NCBI GenBank assembly: GCA_038030265.1 | Contig: CM075943.1 | Coordinates: 9,858,001 to 9,922,000, forward strand | Length of the DNA stretch: 64,000 nt | Source of the DNA: Corythucha ciliata | Lineage: Eukaryota; Arthropoda; Insecta; Hemiptera; Tingidae | Direction: 5' to 3' | Part shown: positions 54,759 through 64,000 of the stretch, piece after piece | Layout of the letters: each line of letters opens with the position of its first letter | Position numbering within the stretch: position 1 is the stretch's first letter | The notes under the pieces: generated by a model | The model's input: the letters and a program-made list of their open reading frames with translations, nothing else | What the model was told of the DNA's origin: nothing | Databases searched by the model: none | Program-made: the position numbers and the translations under genes

Positions 54759-56846
54759 TTAAGTGGGGTTTACGTTTTTTGAGGACGGAAGAAGAGCTAA
54801 CTTAGTGGTAGGTCGTTTTAACGTCTTCCAATGAAGTACACCATTGACATGATATGGAATTTTAATTGTGACGACCCTAACGACTCCATCTTTGCCAGGG
54901 AAAGATTCGAGGACTCTGCCAATTTTCCACTCGAGAGAGTTGACATTATCGTCACGAAGAATGACTAGGTCACCATTGGTTACAGGAAGAGAGGACGGTC
55001 GGGACCATTTATTCTTTTCTTGCAATGAAAGCAGATACTCGTTATGCCACCTTTTCCAGAAGTGTTGGCTAATAGCGTTAACCAGTTTCCATCTGGATAA
55101 ATAGTTTTGATTGATGTTAAGGAGATGCTCTTCAGGCAAGGAAACAGCATATGTTGACATGAGGAAATGCGCTGGTGTAAGCACGGTACAATCATTTGGA
55201 TCATTTGACATTGGTGTGATGGGTCGAGAATTCAGAAATGATTCTATTTTTATTATCAAGGTGTTAAATTCTTCAAAAGTGAGCACTTGGGTCCCCATCA
55301 ATTTTTTTAAATATGATTTTACTGATTTTACCATACTTTCATGTAAACCTCCAAAATGAGGAGCTGATGGTGGCTGAAAATGCCAGGTAATGCCTTTTAT
55401 CGCATATTGGTCTAATACTTCGTCTGAATTTAAGTTAACAGAGACGAATTTTCTTAGTTCTCTGTCGGCTCCGACGAAATTCGTACCGTTATCAGAAAAA
55501 ATGTCTCTCGGACAGCCTCGTCTAGCTACAAATCTAGCAAGCGCCGCGAGAAAAGATGGGGTTGATAATTCCGATACGAGTTCCAAATGAATTGCCTTCA
55601 CTGACATACAAACAAAAACGACGATATACCCTTTATACGTAACCGTTTTTCTTAAACGTGAAGATTTTACTAAGAAGGGACCAGCCAGGTCAATCGAAAC
55701 TTTGGAAAATGGACGAGATTGTTGTACTCTGGCCGGGGGTAAATTTCCCATAACAGGAGATATAAATCTTGGCTTTAGTTTGTAACAGGTCACACATTCG
55801 TAAATAATTGATCTAATCATCTTTCGAGCGGACAAAATCCAGAACTTTTTTCTCACCATAGCTATTAAGGTTTCTTGTTTTAAGTGACCGAATTGGATAT
55901 GATAAAATTTACATATAAGTCGAGATAGATTGGATTTTGATGGGAGAAGAATTGGGTGTTTTTCGTCATATGCGAGATCAGAGAATGACAGTCTTCCTCC
56001 TACTCTCATAATATTTTCGTCATCAAGGAAAGGTGAGAGTTTCAAAAGAGAATGGTTGGCTATTTGATCCCCTTTTTTCAACGCTTTGATTTCATTAGGG
56101 AAAAATGAAGATTGAACCTTGAAAACCCAGTAATTCAAGGCTTTAGTGTATTCAAAGGTCTTAATAGGACCAGTAATTCGAGAATTCCGCGGAGTGCAAA
56201 AACGAAAACAAGAAGCTGTTACGCGTTGAAGTCTGATGAGGGAAGAAAATCTATCTAAAAATGAGGTAACAAATTCGTCTTCCTCTTTAAATGACAAGAA
56301 GGATGACAGTTTAGTCGAAGGACGTTCTTCTAATGTATCCTGCTGGAATTTCGTTGCAAGTGTTTTGCCTTCGGGCCAATCTCTTTCTGAAAATTGAAGA
56401 AATTGAGGACCTTTCCACCAAAGTTCATGAGGAACCAAGTGAGAAGGGCGAAGCCCACGGGAGGCACAGTCTGCTGGATTTGCCTTGGAATCTACATGTC
56501 TCCACCATCGTGCCTTAGAATGATCTTGAATATAACTAACACGGTTGGCTACGAACGTTTGCCAGCGAGAAGGGAGAGAGTTAATCCAGTGTAAAACAAT
56601 CATGGAGTCAGTCCAACAGTAAATTTCTTCAAATTCGATCGCGCTTTGAAATGATTCCATTATAAAATTTAATAATTTTGTTAATAAAGTCGCTGCTAAA
56701 AGTTCAAGCCGAGGAATCGAATATTGAGGTTTGGAGGGCGCGACCCGAGTCTTTGCCATTATTAAATAAGGAGTGTTTTCACCCTCCTCTTTCACTACGA
56801 TATATGCGACAGTTGCATACGCCTTTTCGGATGCATCTGCAAACAA
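54759..56846 (-). CDS. pol: BEL pol, RNase H and integrase part
   Basis: 695 codons in frame. RNase H: FADASEKAYATVAYIV and PRLELLAATLL with WTDSMIVLHW, as in Pao/BEL elements. The integrase zinc region is around HLKQETLIAMVRKKFWI and CVTCYKLK. The catalytic core has IDLAGPF, DIFSDNGTNFVGAD and the GGLHESMVKSVK helix carrying the last Glu. The C-terminal part has WKIGRVLESFPGKDG. The first residues belong upstream across a one-base frame change near 56915, beyond which RT lies. Confidence 0.9.
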   Translation of the reverse strand: MFADASEKAYATVAYIVVKEEGENTPYLIMAKTRVAPSKPQYSIPRLELLAATLLTKLLNFIMESFQSAIEFEEIYCWTDSMIVLHWINSLPSRWQTFVANRVSYIQDHSKARWWRHVDSKANPADCASRGLRPSHLVPHELWWKGPQFLQFSERDWPEGKTLATKFQQDTLEERPSTKLSSFLSFKEEDEFVTSFLDRFSSLIRLQRVTASCFRFCTPRNSRITGPIKTFEYTKALNYWVFKVQSSFFPNEIKALKKGDQIANHSLLKLSPFLDDENIMRVGGRLSFSDLAYDEKHPILLPSKSNLSRLICKFYHIQFGHLKQETLIAMVRKKFWILSARKMIRSIIYECVTCYKLKPRFISPVMGNLPPARVQQSRPFSKVSIDLAGPFLVKSSRLRKTVTYKGYIVVFVCMSVKAIHLELVSELSTPSFLAALARFVARRGCPRDIFSDNGTNFVGADRELRKFVSVNLNSDEVLDQYAIKGITWHFQPPSAPHFGGLHESMVKSVKSYLKKLMGTQVLTFEEFNTLIIKIESFLNSRPITPMSNDPNDCTVLTPAHFLMSTYAVSLPEEHLLNINQNYLSRWKLVNAISQHFWKRWHNEYLLSLQEKNKWSRPSSLPVTNGDLVILRDDNVNSLEWKIGRVLESFPGKDGVVRVVTIKIPYHVNGVLHWKTLKRPTTKLALLPSSKNVNPT

Positions 56847-56877
56847 GTGGAGAGTGTATCTCCGATTGCACCGATTT

Positions 56878-59800
56878 TTATATTTTATGAAACGGGAAAT
56901 GTGTATTTGAGAAAGGCCATCTTTTCGACAAAGGTTCAGGAAGGGGAGTATCCCAATCGAGTTTTTGTAACCATAACTCTTTTATAAAAAGTTTGGCGTC
57001 TAACACTGTTGGAGCTAGCAAACCGAGAGGATCAAGAATTCTCGCTACAGCGGAGAGTATATTTCGCTTTGTCGGAAAGCGATTTGAAACATGAGATACC
57101 TTATAAGTAAAATAATCTTGATGAGTCTTCCAGTTCATTCCTAAAATTTTCAGAATAGAATCTGAATCGAAAGAGACCTCATCTTGAGTTAATCTCTGGT
57201 TGGATGGTATATTTTTCAAAACAGCTTGTTCGTTTGAAGACCATTTTCTCATTTCGAAACCCCCAAGCTTCAGGAGTCCCATTAATTGTTCGTATAAACC
57301 CACTGCAGAAGGCACATCTGGGCATGACATCAGAAGATCATCAACATAAGTATTATTCGTAATGGCTTTGGCGGCGTTTGGAAATAGAGAACCATGATCT
57401 TGAGCCAGTTGATGTAAAGTTCGAATCGCGAGATAAGGGGAACAGGAAATCCCAAACAAGACGGATGACATTTCATACACTTCTAACGGTTCTTCTTTTG
57501 AAGCTCGCCACAAAATACGTTGGTACGGCTGGTGTTCTGCTTTAACCTTAATTTGGCAAAACATCTTTCTTATGTCTCCTGTAAGTACGACAGGTTCTAA
57601 TCTCAGATGGAGAAGCATTTCTGAAATATCTTTCTGGAGTTTTGGACCGGGGAACATGGTGTCATTCAAACAGCGCCCATTGTTTGTCCGACAAGAAGCG
57701 TCAAAGACGACGCGAACTTTAGTAGTGATACTATCTTCTTTAACTACACAGTGATGAGGTAAATAATATCCTTTGATTGATTTTTCTTCTGACTCCGAAA
57801 TTTTATGAAGATATCCCTCGTCTAAATAGGCTTGTATCGACTCTTGATAATCCTTTTTAATATTGGGTAGAGTTTCAAGGCGACGTTCTAGATTGTAGAA
57901 ACGTCGTTCGGCTATTTCTCTAGAGTCCCCAAGAATTGGTTCATGAGGTTTAAAAAGTAAAGGAACCACGTATCTATTATTTACATGTTGGACTTCTTTT
58001 GAATACAGCTGATCACAATATAAGTCATCAGGATGATATATTGTTTTTTGAGGGATATCGTCAAGACGCCAAAGTTTGGCTGTGATGTTTTCGTCATTTA
58101 TGGACGACATGTGATAAGATTGTATAGAATTATGTGGGGATGATAATGATTCATTTATCGACAAAAAAGATGAAGAATGGACGGCTCCGAATAAGGTCCA
58201 CCCAAAAACAGTTTGTAAGGCCATAGGAGTGCCTGGAACTCCTTTTACACTCTTACCAAGGAATATTGATGGAAGTAGATCCGCCCCTATCAGAAGGGAT
58301 ACCGGTTGGGGAATACCAAAGCCTGGATCAGCCAGGTCTAAGTTCCTCAAATGATTCCATAGTTCAATTTTTAGAGGGTTAGATGGTAAATTTCCAGAAA
58401 TTGAATTGACACATAGGGCATTTAAATTGAAAGATGGGAAATTTTGACCAACAGGCGTTAAACGAAAGGAGACCTTATGCTTTACGAAGGCTGTCTCTGT
58501 ATTTGAAACGCCTCGAATTGTATAATTTACAGGTGTCAGAGGAAGATGTAACTCGTTAGCTAAAGAATCAACAATGAAGGAAGATTGGCTTCCAGTGTCT
58601 AATAAAGCGCGTACTATTTTGCTTTTCCCATTTATTGGTGAATGAATTTTTAAAAGAACCGTTGAAAGAAGAATGGAAGATTCCTGTAGGGAAGAGGACG
58701 GAGAGGTTGAATGACACGAATTTGTTGTACTAGAATCAAGGGGTCCAGTCAGTGAGGACAAACAATCAGAAGGCGATGAGGTCGTAGGGGGAGTTGGGAT
58801 CCCTGATTTTGAAGGGGATTGAGGTTTTTGACTCGAATTATTCTTAGACGGAAAATGGAGTAGAGAGTGATGGCGCAGTGAACAAAATTTGCAAGAAACA
58901 TTGCTCCTACAATTTAAATTTTTATGAGATCCATTAAGACAATTGGTGCAATAAGATAATTGTTTAACTAAGGAAAACCTTTTGTTTGGCGATAGCTTCA
59001 AAAACTTAGGGCACTGTCTCAAAAGGTGTTCTTGAGTGCATAACGAGCAATGATTTCCGGACGAAGAAGAAGAAAAATAGACCTGTTTTTGAGAGTGCTT
59101 GGTCAATGATTTTGAAGCAGATGATGAAGCATATGAATTTTTAGTGGTTTTTCGAGACAGGTACAAATCAGCTGTTTGTAATGAAAGAAGGTGGTTTTCG
59201 AGAAAGTTAATTAATTTAAGATATGAAGGAAAATGACTTTGATTTGAACTCTCAAACAGCTGTCGGGTAGGGGAATCCAATTTTTTGAGTAAATGATAGA
59301 CTAAAACAAAATCCCATTGATCAACTGGGAGACCCAAAACACGTAATGCATTCACACTTATTTTAATAGTTGAAATAAAGTCAGATAAAGCATCAACACT
59401 TTCATTAAGCACAGGGTAATCGACGAATTTTCCCCAGTAACTGGTCGCAGTGACCCTAGGCCGATCATATTGATCAATTAATGTTGACCAGGCTATTTCA
59501 AAATTGCCGTCTTCGAGAGTGAGGGTATCAATTAAGGCCAGAGCTTGTCCGCGGACGGTGGAACGTAAGTAATGAAGACGCTCGACATCGGAAATAGACT
59601 TATTTTTAATTATTAGGGATTCGAAAAGGGATTTGAAATTTACCCATTGTTCTGGATGCTTAGGTTCGAAAATAGGTAACTCAATTCGAGGTAGAATAGG
59701 TTTTTGTTCGTAACATCTTATAGTTTGATTAGTCAAACATGGTGACAAGGGACGACTGGGTGGAACAGAAGGAGGAGGTGAAAGATGGCGGATAGCTGAC

Positions 59801-60195
59801 GAGGAATTCGGCTCATTGTGGGGCGTATTAACGCGATTAAGGGGGTACGCTGGCTCCGGCGCATCTTGTCTACTAACTATAGAAGTGGCCGAATTGGAGG
59901 AAGACCTATTAAGAGATTCTCTTCGAGAGGACGGTAAATTTCCCTCGATACAGAAGGAGAGGGTGTTAAAGTTTTCAATAAGATTTTCAAGAGTGGTTAT
60001 GGTCACATCCTCAGGGAGATTATCTGCTCCATACAATTCAAACAACGAATCAACAAGGAAAGATCGCTCACCGAGAATACTCCTGGCTTCCAACTGATCG
60101 GCAGTGTTCAGGGATTCTTTTACGTTGAGAGCCTCAAGTCGCCGTACATAAAAATTGACTTTACCCAAAAGACATCGAATTTGGCTCACTTTCAT
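56878..60195 (-). CDS. gag-pol: BEL gag-protease-reverse transcriptase
   Basis: About 1105 aa from ATG 60195 (an in-frame TTG at 60237 is not used here). The gag part contains LPRIELPIFEPKHPEQW, the DUF1759-type block. Cys/His knuckles follow: CSLCTQEHLLRQC, CTNCLNGSHKNLNC and CKFCSLRHHSLLH. The protease (DUF1758-type) has LLDTGSQSSFIV at about residue 531. RT has the VRVVFDAS block and YVDDLLMSC at about 950. It ends in a stop at 56878 caused by the frameshift before RNase H. An acceptor-like TTTTTTCAG just upstream of the ATG may be chance. Confidence 0.92.
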   Translation of the reverse strand: MKVSQIRCLLGKVNFYVRRLEALNVKESLNTADQLEARSILGERSFLVDSLFELYGADNLPEDVTITTLENLIENFNTLSFCIEGNLPSSRRESLNRSSSNSATSIVSRQDAPEPAYPLNRVNTPHNEPNSSSAIRHLSPPPSVPPSRPLSPCLTNQTIRCYEQKPILPRIELPIFEPKHPEQWVNFKSLFESLIIKNKSISDVERLHYLRSTVRGQALALIDTLTLEDGNFEIAWSTLIDQYDRPRVTATSYWGKFVDYPVLNESVDALSDFISTIKISVNALRVLGLPVDQWDFVLVYHLLKKLDSPTRQLFESSNQSHFPSYLKLINFLENHLLSLQTADLYLSRKTTKNSYASSSASKSLTKHSQKQVYFSSSSSGNHCSLCTQEHLLRQCPKFLKLSPNKRFSLVKQLSYCTNCLNGSHKNLNCRSNVSCKFCSLRHHSLLHFPSKNNSSQKPQSPSKSGIPTPPTTSSPSDCLSSLTGPLDSSTTNSCHSTSPSSSLQESSILLSTVLLKIHSPINGKSKIVRALLDTGSQSSFIVDSLANELHLPLTPVNYTIRGVSNTETAFVKHKVSFRLTPVGQNFPSFNLNALCVNSISGNLPSNPLKIELWNHLRNLDLADPGFGIPQPVSLLIGADLLPSIFLGKSVKGVPGTPMALQTVFGWTLFGAVHSSSFLSINESLSSPHNSIQSYHMSSINDENITAKLWRLDDIPQKTIYHPDDLYCDQLYSKEVQHVNNRYVVPLLFKPHEPILGDSREIAERRFYNLERRLETLPNIKKDYQESIQAYLDEGYLHKISESEEKSIKGYYLPHHCVVKEDSITTKVRVVFDASCRTNNGRCLNDTMFPGPKLQKDISEMLLHLRLEPVVLTGDIRKMFCQIKVKAEHQPYQRILWRASKEEPLEVYEMSSVLFGISCSPYLAIRTLHQLAQDHGSLFPNAAKAITNNTYVDDLLMSCPDVPSAVGLYEQLMGLLKLGGFEMRKWSSNEQAVLKNIPSNQRLTQDEVSFDSDSILKILGMNWKTHQDYFTYKVSHVSNRFPTKRNILSAVARILDPLGLLAPTVLDAKLFIKELWLQKLDWDTPLPEPLSKRWPFSNTHFPFHKI

Positions 60196-60329
60196 TTTAA
60201 GAGCGCGAATGTATGATTTAGTTCTGAAAAAATACAAGAATTAGTAAAAAAGGCAAAGAAAAGAGAATGGACAGAGGTATAAGTGAAGAAAAATACAAGC
60301 AATAAAATCCGGTCCGGAGCTGACCAAAA

Positions 60330-61148
60330 TGTTGTGTAGAGAAAAATCAAGGAAAGACAAAAAGAAAGAATAGAAACAAATTTATTTCGGAGGACCTTGA
60401 GAAAATAGTTATTTATTGAAGAATTTGAAGATCATAGGATTAACGGACTGTTCGGAAAGGAGCTGGTAATGAAAATATTGATTAATTAAAATTCTGGAAC
60501 AAAGACACAAATAATTAGTGACGAACCAAACTCACTTCAATATAGCTTAAATTTGTGTGATAACGCGATGCCGCACTAAGACGGCCGAGGAGACACGACG
60601 GTGGTTGTCGGCGACGGTATCGAAACCGAAAATGTTGAGGTCGAAGACGAGTGTGAAAAGTCGGAAGCCCAGTCAGTCGAAAGGCGACGAAAACGATTTT
60701 CACGACGAATAATAAATCAATCGGACGATTAAAATTTGGCCGAAGTCAATTCTTCGGACGAGTGTTGAGGTTTGGCCGAAGTCAATTCTACGGACGAGTG
60801 TTGAGGTTTGGCCGAAGTCAATTCTACGGACGTGATTGTACCTCGAAAACACGCGTTACGAAGACAAGACAAAAAATGAAATAAAAGTCACCGCTCTCCT
60901 CGAAGGCAAAAAGGCAAGTGAGTCTTATTTTATTTTTCGCTAAAATCAGCTTGTTCAGAACGAAACATATGATTTGTGGCTATAATAGTTCCAAACCCGA
61001 ATAATAATTAATACATAAAAATGAAGCTCTGAAGCAGCCGTCTTTAAATTGAAAGAAGAAACAGATGAAGAAAGAATAGAAGAAGAAGAAAAGGGAGAAA
61101 AAGGAAAAGAAGAAAAGGGAGAAAAAGGAAAAGAAGAAAATTAAAACA
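60330..61148 (-). repeat. BEL 5' LTR
   Basis: 819 bp, near-identical to 53741-54559. On the - strand it is followed by TTTTGGTCAGCTCCGGACC, the likely primer-binding region. Confidence 0.93.
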
Positions 61149-61805
61149 CAAGTATAACACATCCATTTACCACAGCACATACATTCATTGCATAGCACAT
61201 ATTTTACACCCACGCATTTACCTTGAGAAGCAACACACCCGAGGCATGTCCCTTCGACAACTCTGTCCCTTTCCTCATCTAGCGTAACTGTAACGACGTA
61301 GGGCTCGCGGTTGGTCCTGTGTTCGGGTGTGACCCGACCGACGACCTCTACAATCTTCTCATGTCTTTTTATTTCGACGAACCCCATGCTCTGATCGCCG
61401 TATGATTCTCGAGACGACCTGAATGAAGAACTCAAGTTTTAATAAAATACGCGTTTCAAGAGTATCACTCAGTTATATGTACTTCAATATTTTCAGTCCA
61501 TACAATGCATACTCTACATTCGGTTACAGTAACGGAGTAAAGGCGTATTAAGGATAAACAAAAATAAGTTCCCCCCCCCCTTCTGCATTGCATATCAGAA
61601 ATCATTGAAAAACAAACATGTTCATCTACTCACCTAGCCAATTTGGCTCCACGGCCTTCAATGTTATTCATTTCAATTTTTTCATTGATGAACTGAATAA
61701 CACCGAACAAACTCAACGACGGCAGATTCGTTGTCGACGCAACCTCGAACCCATCCCGAACTTTTGGAGTGCGTGGCATTCCAAACTTGTATCAGTCTAA
61801 TAAAA

Positions 61806-62072
61806 AGTTAGAACGATATCAATCAATTATGAATGAAATTTAGGCCGGGATAAATATTTCAATTGCAAATAACTCCTCTAACAAGAGTCCGCCTTCCCAT
61901 ATCGTATAGGCGACCAAACCGACTCTGTTTCATTTTTCATTTTCATAATTTTGTTCCCCCTCAGTTGGTGCCAAAAAAGGGGCCTGCGGTAAAAAGAAAC
62001 ACGATTTTATGATTTTGACTTTCTATACCACGGCCTAAATGTCATTCATAATTGATTGATATCGTTCTAACT
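61806..62072. repeat. Short palindromic element upstream of the nuclease gene
   Basis: AGTTAGAACGATATCAATCA and following bases to GGCCGG (61806-61850) recur inverted at 62029-62072, giving arms of about 44 bp around a 180-bp spacer. It begins only 27 bp upstream of the exon 1 ATG. Confidence 0.7.
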
Positions 62073-62472
62073 TATGAGGTTCGACTCGATTGTCGCATGA
62101 ATGAAATGCACTTTTCCCGACAGGCTGCTGTCGGAACAAAACTTTTTTTATTTCGATCTATTCCGAATTTAAATGAACTAAAACCCAGCCCAAAGTTTAT
62201 TAGCGCACAGTAGTCTCTGTGAAGGCCCATCGTCAGGTAAGGTTCTTGTTTTACACACCACCCCATTCTTTTAGGAACAACCTCTACAGAAACCGCAGTG
62301 AGGAAGTTGCACATTTTCCAAACATATTTTTTTCTGGTAGAACACATAGATATATGAATATAAAAACGTGCAAAAAAAATTAAATTGGCCTAAAAATATT
62401 TTTTTTTTTTAATTAATAAAAATAGAAAATTTTTGACGTCACGAATGCGTACTCTGTCCTTGTCTTACTATA

Positions 62473-62877
62473 TAGTCGACTCTTGTTATAGCGTCTCTTG
62501 ATACAACGAGAACCTTAGTATAACGAGTTGAAAGCTTGGTCCCCTGAAAAATTCTCGATAGTGCGAGAAAAAACTATGCATTTTTTGACACTCGATACTA
62601 CGAGACTTTTCTTTCCTTGCTGTGACCTGAACACGCTATACAACGAGGTAAGGCCCCCGTTCGACTTGCTATAGCGAGGTCCCTTCCACTCGAAATAACT
62701 ATGTTCCGCTGACGATGCTTCTTTTTGGCTTCCTAAACTCCTCTCTAGTCGGTCACTCTTGTTAGAACGAATTTTTTTCAGGTTTTTTTGATACAACGAG
62801 CTCTTTTTATAGCGAAAACTCGATATTACGAGTAATTCTCACCGTCCCTTGAGAATCGTTATATCAAGAGTCGACTG
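62473..62877. mobile_element. pogo/Tigger-like MITE, TA TSD
   Basis: The left end TAGTCGACTCTTGTTATAGC and right end reversed CAGTCGACTCTTGATATAAC are inverted repeats of the pogo/Tigger type. TA is on both sides (62471-62472, 62878-62879). The interior repeats ATACAACGAG and TATAGCGA phrases. 405 bp, no transposase. Confidence 0.8.
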
Positions 62878-63005
62878 TATTGTGTGTCACTCGACATGAG
62901 GCACAGTTATACCTGCCTCACTTCATTTTCCGGGGCAACATAGTTATTATTTGTCAAGCTGGTTCATTATCATTTTAAAAAGAGTCGTTTGAATTTTGTG
63001 ACTAA

Positions 63006-63146
63006 AGCCCCATGCACACGATGCATTTTTTAAAGGAGGATTGTCTGCCTGTTTAAAAAAATCATCCGGTCGCTACCCGGGATCATATGTTTTTTTTCAT
63101 CCTGCATGTAATCCTCCTTCAAAAAATGCATCGTGTGCATGGGACT
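63006..63146. mobile_element. Harbinger-like MITE, TAA TSD
   Basis: The 141-bp palindrome has arms AGCCCCATGCACACGATGCA plus a T run and GGAGGATT, closely matched inverted at the right. TAA flanks it on both sides (63003-63005, 63147-63149). Confidence 0.8.
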
Positions 63147-63772
63147 TAATAGTTAGTGCATTTCATTTTAGTGCATTTCATTCAAAAAATGCACTATTGG
63201 TCTCGCCCTGATGGTCGCACATATGGGTTGTGAAACTTTTTTTTCACGTTTCAGAACCCCTAGAACACGAATCCGAGGTCGGTTCGATTTGCTATATATA
63301 TATTTATGGCCCTTTTTTTTTTAGCACGATCACGGTCGCAATTTTTGACTTAGGGCAACCAAATTTGGTCTAAAAATCAATAGCGTGAATATCTCGGACG
63401 AGTTCGTGATCCAGATGAATCGGTCCACGGGAACGGTGTGAAAGAGGGGTTTGAATTAGTTGAAAATTCGCTACCGCACGGCTGTTGCTGCAATTGCCCC
63501 CAAAATTGACTCGAGTAATGAAAAATGAACGCGCTTTCGTATGAGACCCTAGTGAACCAAATCCGTTGATATGGCAGGGGAGTTCTCGGCGGAGGGGAGC
63601 TATTAAATTAACGCTATGCCTTACTGGACCACCCAATTACCAAAAAAAATCATTGACATTGTATTTTGAGCCGTCTCTTTTATTTTATTTGCCTACAGCC
63701 TAATAAATATTGAGTAAAAAATTCCGAGGTGGGCCAAAAAGGGAGGAACAAAAAAAAAAATTAAAAAAAAAA

Positions 63773-63850
63773 TTGTTTCGGATTCGAACCCAGGCACTCC
63801 GCATTCCGCAATGGTGAAATTGTGACATACCATTTAACCTAATGTAACTG
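63773..63850 (-). tRNA. tRNA-like remnant
   Basis: On the - strand a box A-like TAGGTTAAATGG precedes a box B GGGTTCGAATCCG at the usual distance. Stems are not convincing, so it is probably a decayed tRNA-derived SINE. Confidence 0.35.
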
Positions 63851-64000
63851 ATCTGAAAATTAACGTAATCTGAAAAAAGTTTTGTTCCGACAGCAGCCTG
63901 TCGGGAGAAGTGCATTTCATTCATGCGACAATCGAGTCAAACCTCATAAGTTAGAACGATATCAATCAATTATGAATGAAATTTAGGCCGGAATAAAGAT

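Larger units (their letters stand above)
53741..61148 (-). mobile_element. BEL/Pao LTR retrotransposon, young
   Basis: 7408 bp with 819-bp LTRs (53741-54559, 60330-61148) differing at only a few positions. The TSD is CAAGT (53736-53740 and 61149-61153). Gag, a DUF1758-type protease and RT form one frame; RNase H and integrase form another after one frameshift near 56915. It lies in reverse-to-window but same-strand orientation within intron 2 of the SWIM-YqaJ gene, so the host transcript would have to splice it out. Confidence 0.95.
52716..61779 (-). pseudogene. SWIM zinc-finger plus YqaJ (lambda-exonuclease-like) nuclease gene, interrupted by a BEL element
   Basis: Exon 1 (61779-61634) begins MPRTPKVRDGFEVASTTNLP. 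Exon 2 (61418-61222) ends in the first half of a SWIM finger (CLGCVASQG). Exon 3 starts 53689 with GCKHLVEFLFWIH, completing CxxC...CxH, then EPSPTEVVAYWRKS. The YqaJ domain follows: VWYELQFGRITASNVYQAAHC, then KYPIFGASPDALGPDFVVEV and KCPTS, with the catalytic Asp in SPD and Glu/Lys in EVK. It ends about 52716. Frames change near 53440-53455 (a G5/A7 run) and 53030-53060 (an A8 run). Splice sites are GT-AG and in phase. Intron 2 holds the whole BEL element. YqaJ proteins are D-ExK nucleases; the cellular role of this animal family is not known to me. Confidence 0.8.
62029..63990. repeat. Large inverted repeat with about 115-bp arms
   Basis: The arm 62029-62146 (GAGGTTCGACTCGATTGTCG within it) is repeated inverted at 63872-63990. 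The spacer contains two MITEs and a tRNA-like remnant. It could be two copies of a palindromic element, or one DNA transposon with long inverted repeats; the right edge runs to the window end. Confidence 0.65.

Noticed and set aside
61618..61800. Plus-strand ORF of 60 codons
   Set aside because: It is antisense to exon 1 of the SWIM-YqaJ gene, which has matching splice sites and conserved sequence on the - strand.

Overview
This is eukaryotic nuclear DNA, most likely from an arthropod and probably an insect. The signs are small spliced introns of about 60-130 bp, a seven-exon insect-style lipase gene, Jockey/CR1-like non-LTR elements, a BEL element, an errantivirus-like Gypsy element with an envelope gene, and many MITEs. 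I cannot name the species. No bacterial operon, CRISPR array or rRNA is visible.

Layout. 1-4040 is a CR1/Jockey-type LINE on the + strand whose two ORFs share one frame across a UGA-CUA-G stop context. 4038-7223 is a frameshifted member of a multicopy invertebrate family with a FEN/PIN-like nuclease signature, cut at its 5' side by the LINE tail. 7488-8025 is a 143-bp tandem repeat. 8421-13078 is a full-length Jockey element with a 12-bp target-site duplication (TSD), itself hit by a reversed LINE fragment. 13092-20700 is dominated by four families of decayed minisatellite, with a hAT-type element (13502-16649) and a Harbinger-like MITE (19335-19521) inserted. 20717-21664 is a 13-bp satellite, followed by a tRNA-like sequence. 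22370-23945 (- strand) is the one clearly intact host gene, a secreted 368-aa lipase/phospholipase A1.

24813-47402 is a nest of insertions that can be largely unpacked from TSDs. A MITE in a minisatellite holds an old short-LTR Gypsy element (24910-47345). That element holds (a) an insertion between its polypurine tract and 3' LTR (25033-37440), inside which a hAT-ended unit (25307-37117, TSD ATCATATG) contains a young, intact errantivirus-like element (27972-35399) and a Tc1-like MITE (35408-36697); and (b) a second hAT element (38028-45443, TSD GATGGTAC) in its integrase region, which carries a further LINE.

The right third holds minisatellite (47400-48720), a THAP-domain gene with one frameshift (50151-50866), and a SWIM plus YqaJ nuclease gene on the - strand (61779 to 52716). 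A young BEL/Pao element (53741-61148, TSD CAAGT) sits inside an intron of the nuclease gene. The far right is palindromic DNA with a pogo-like and a Harbinger-like MITE.

The host genes show no functional link to each other. The main story is transposon ecology: repeated insertion of elements into elements, and mobile units that carry minisatellites.
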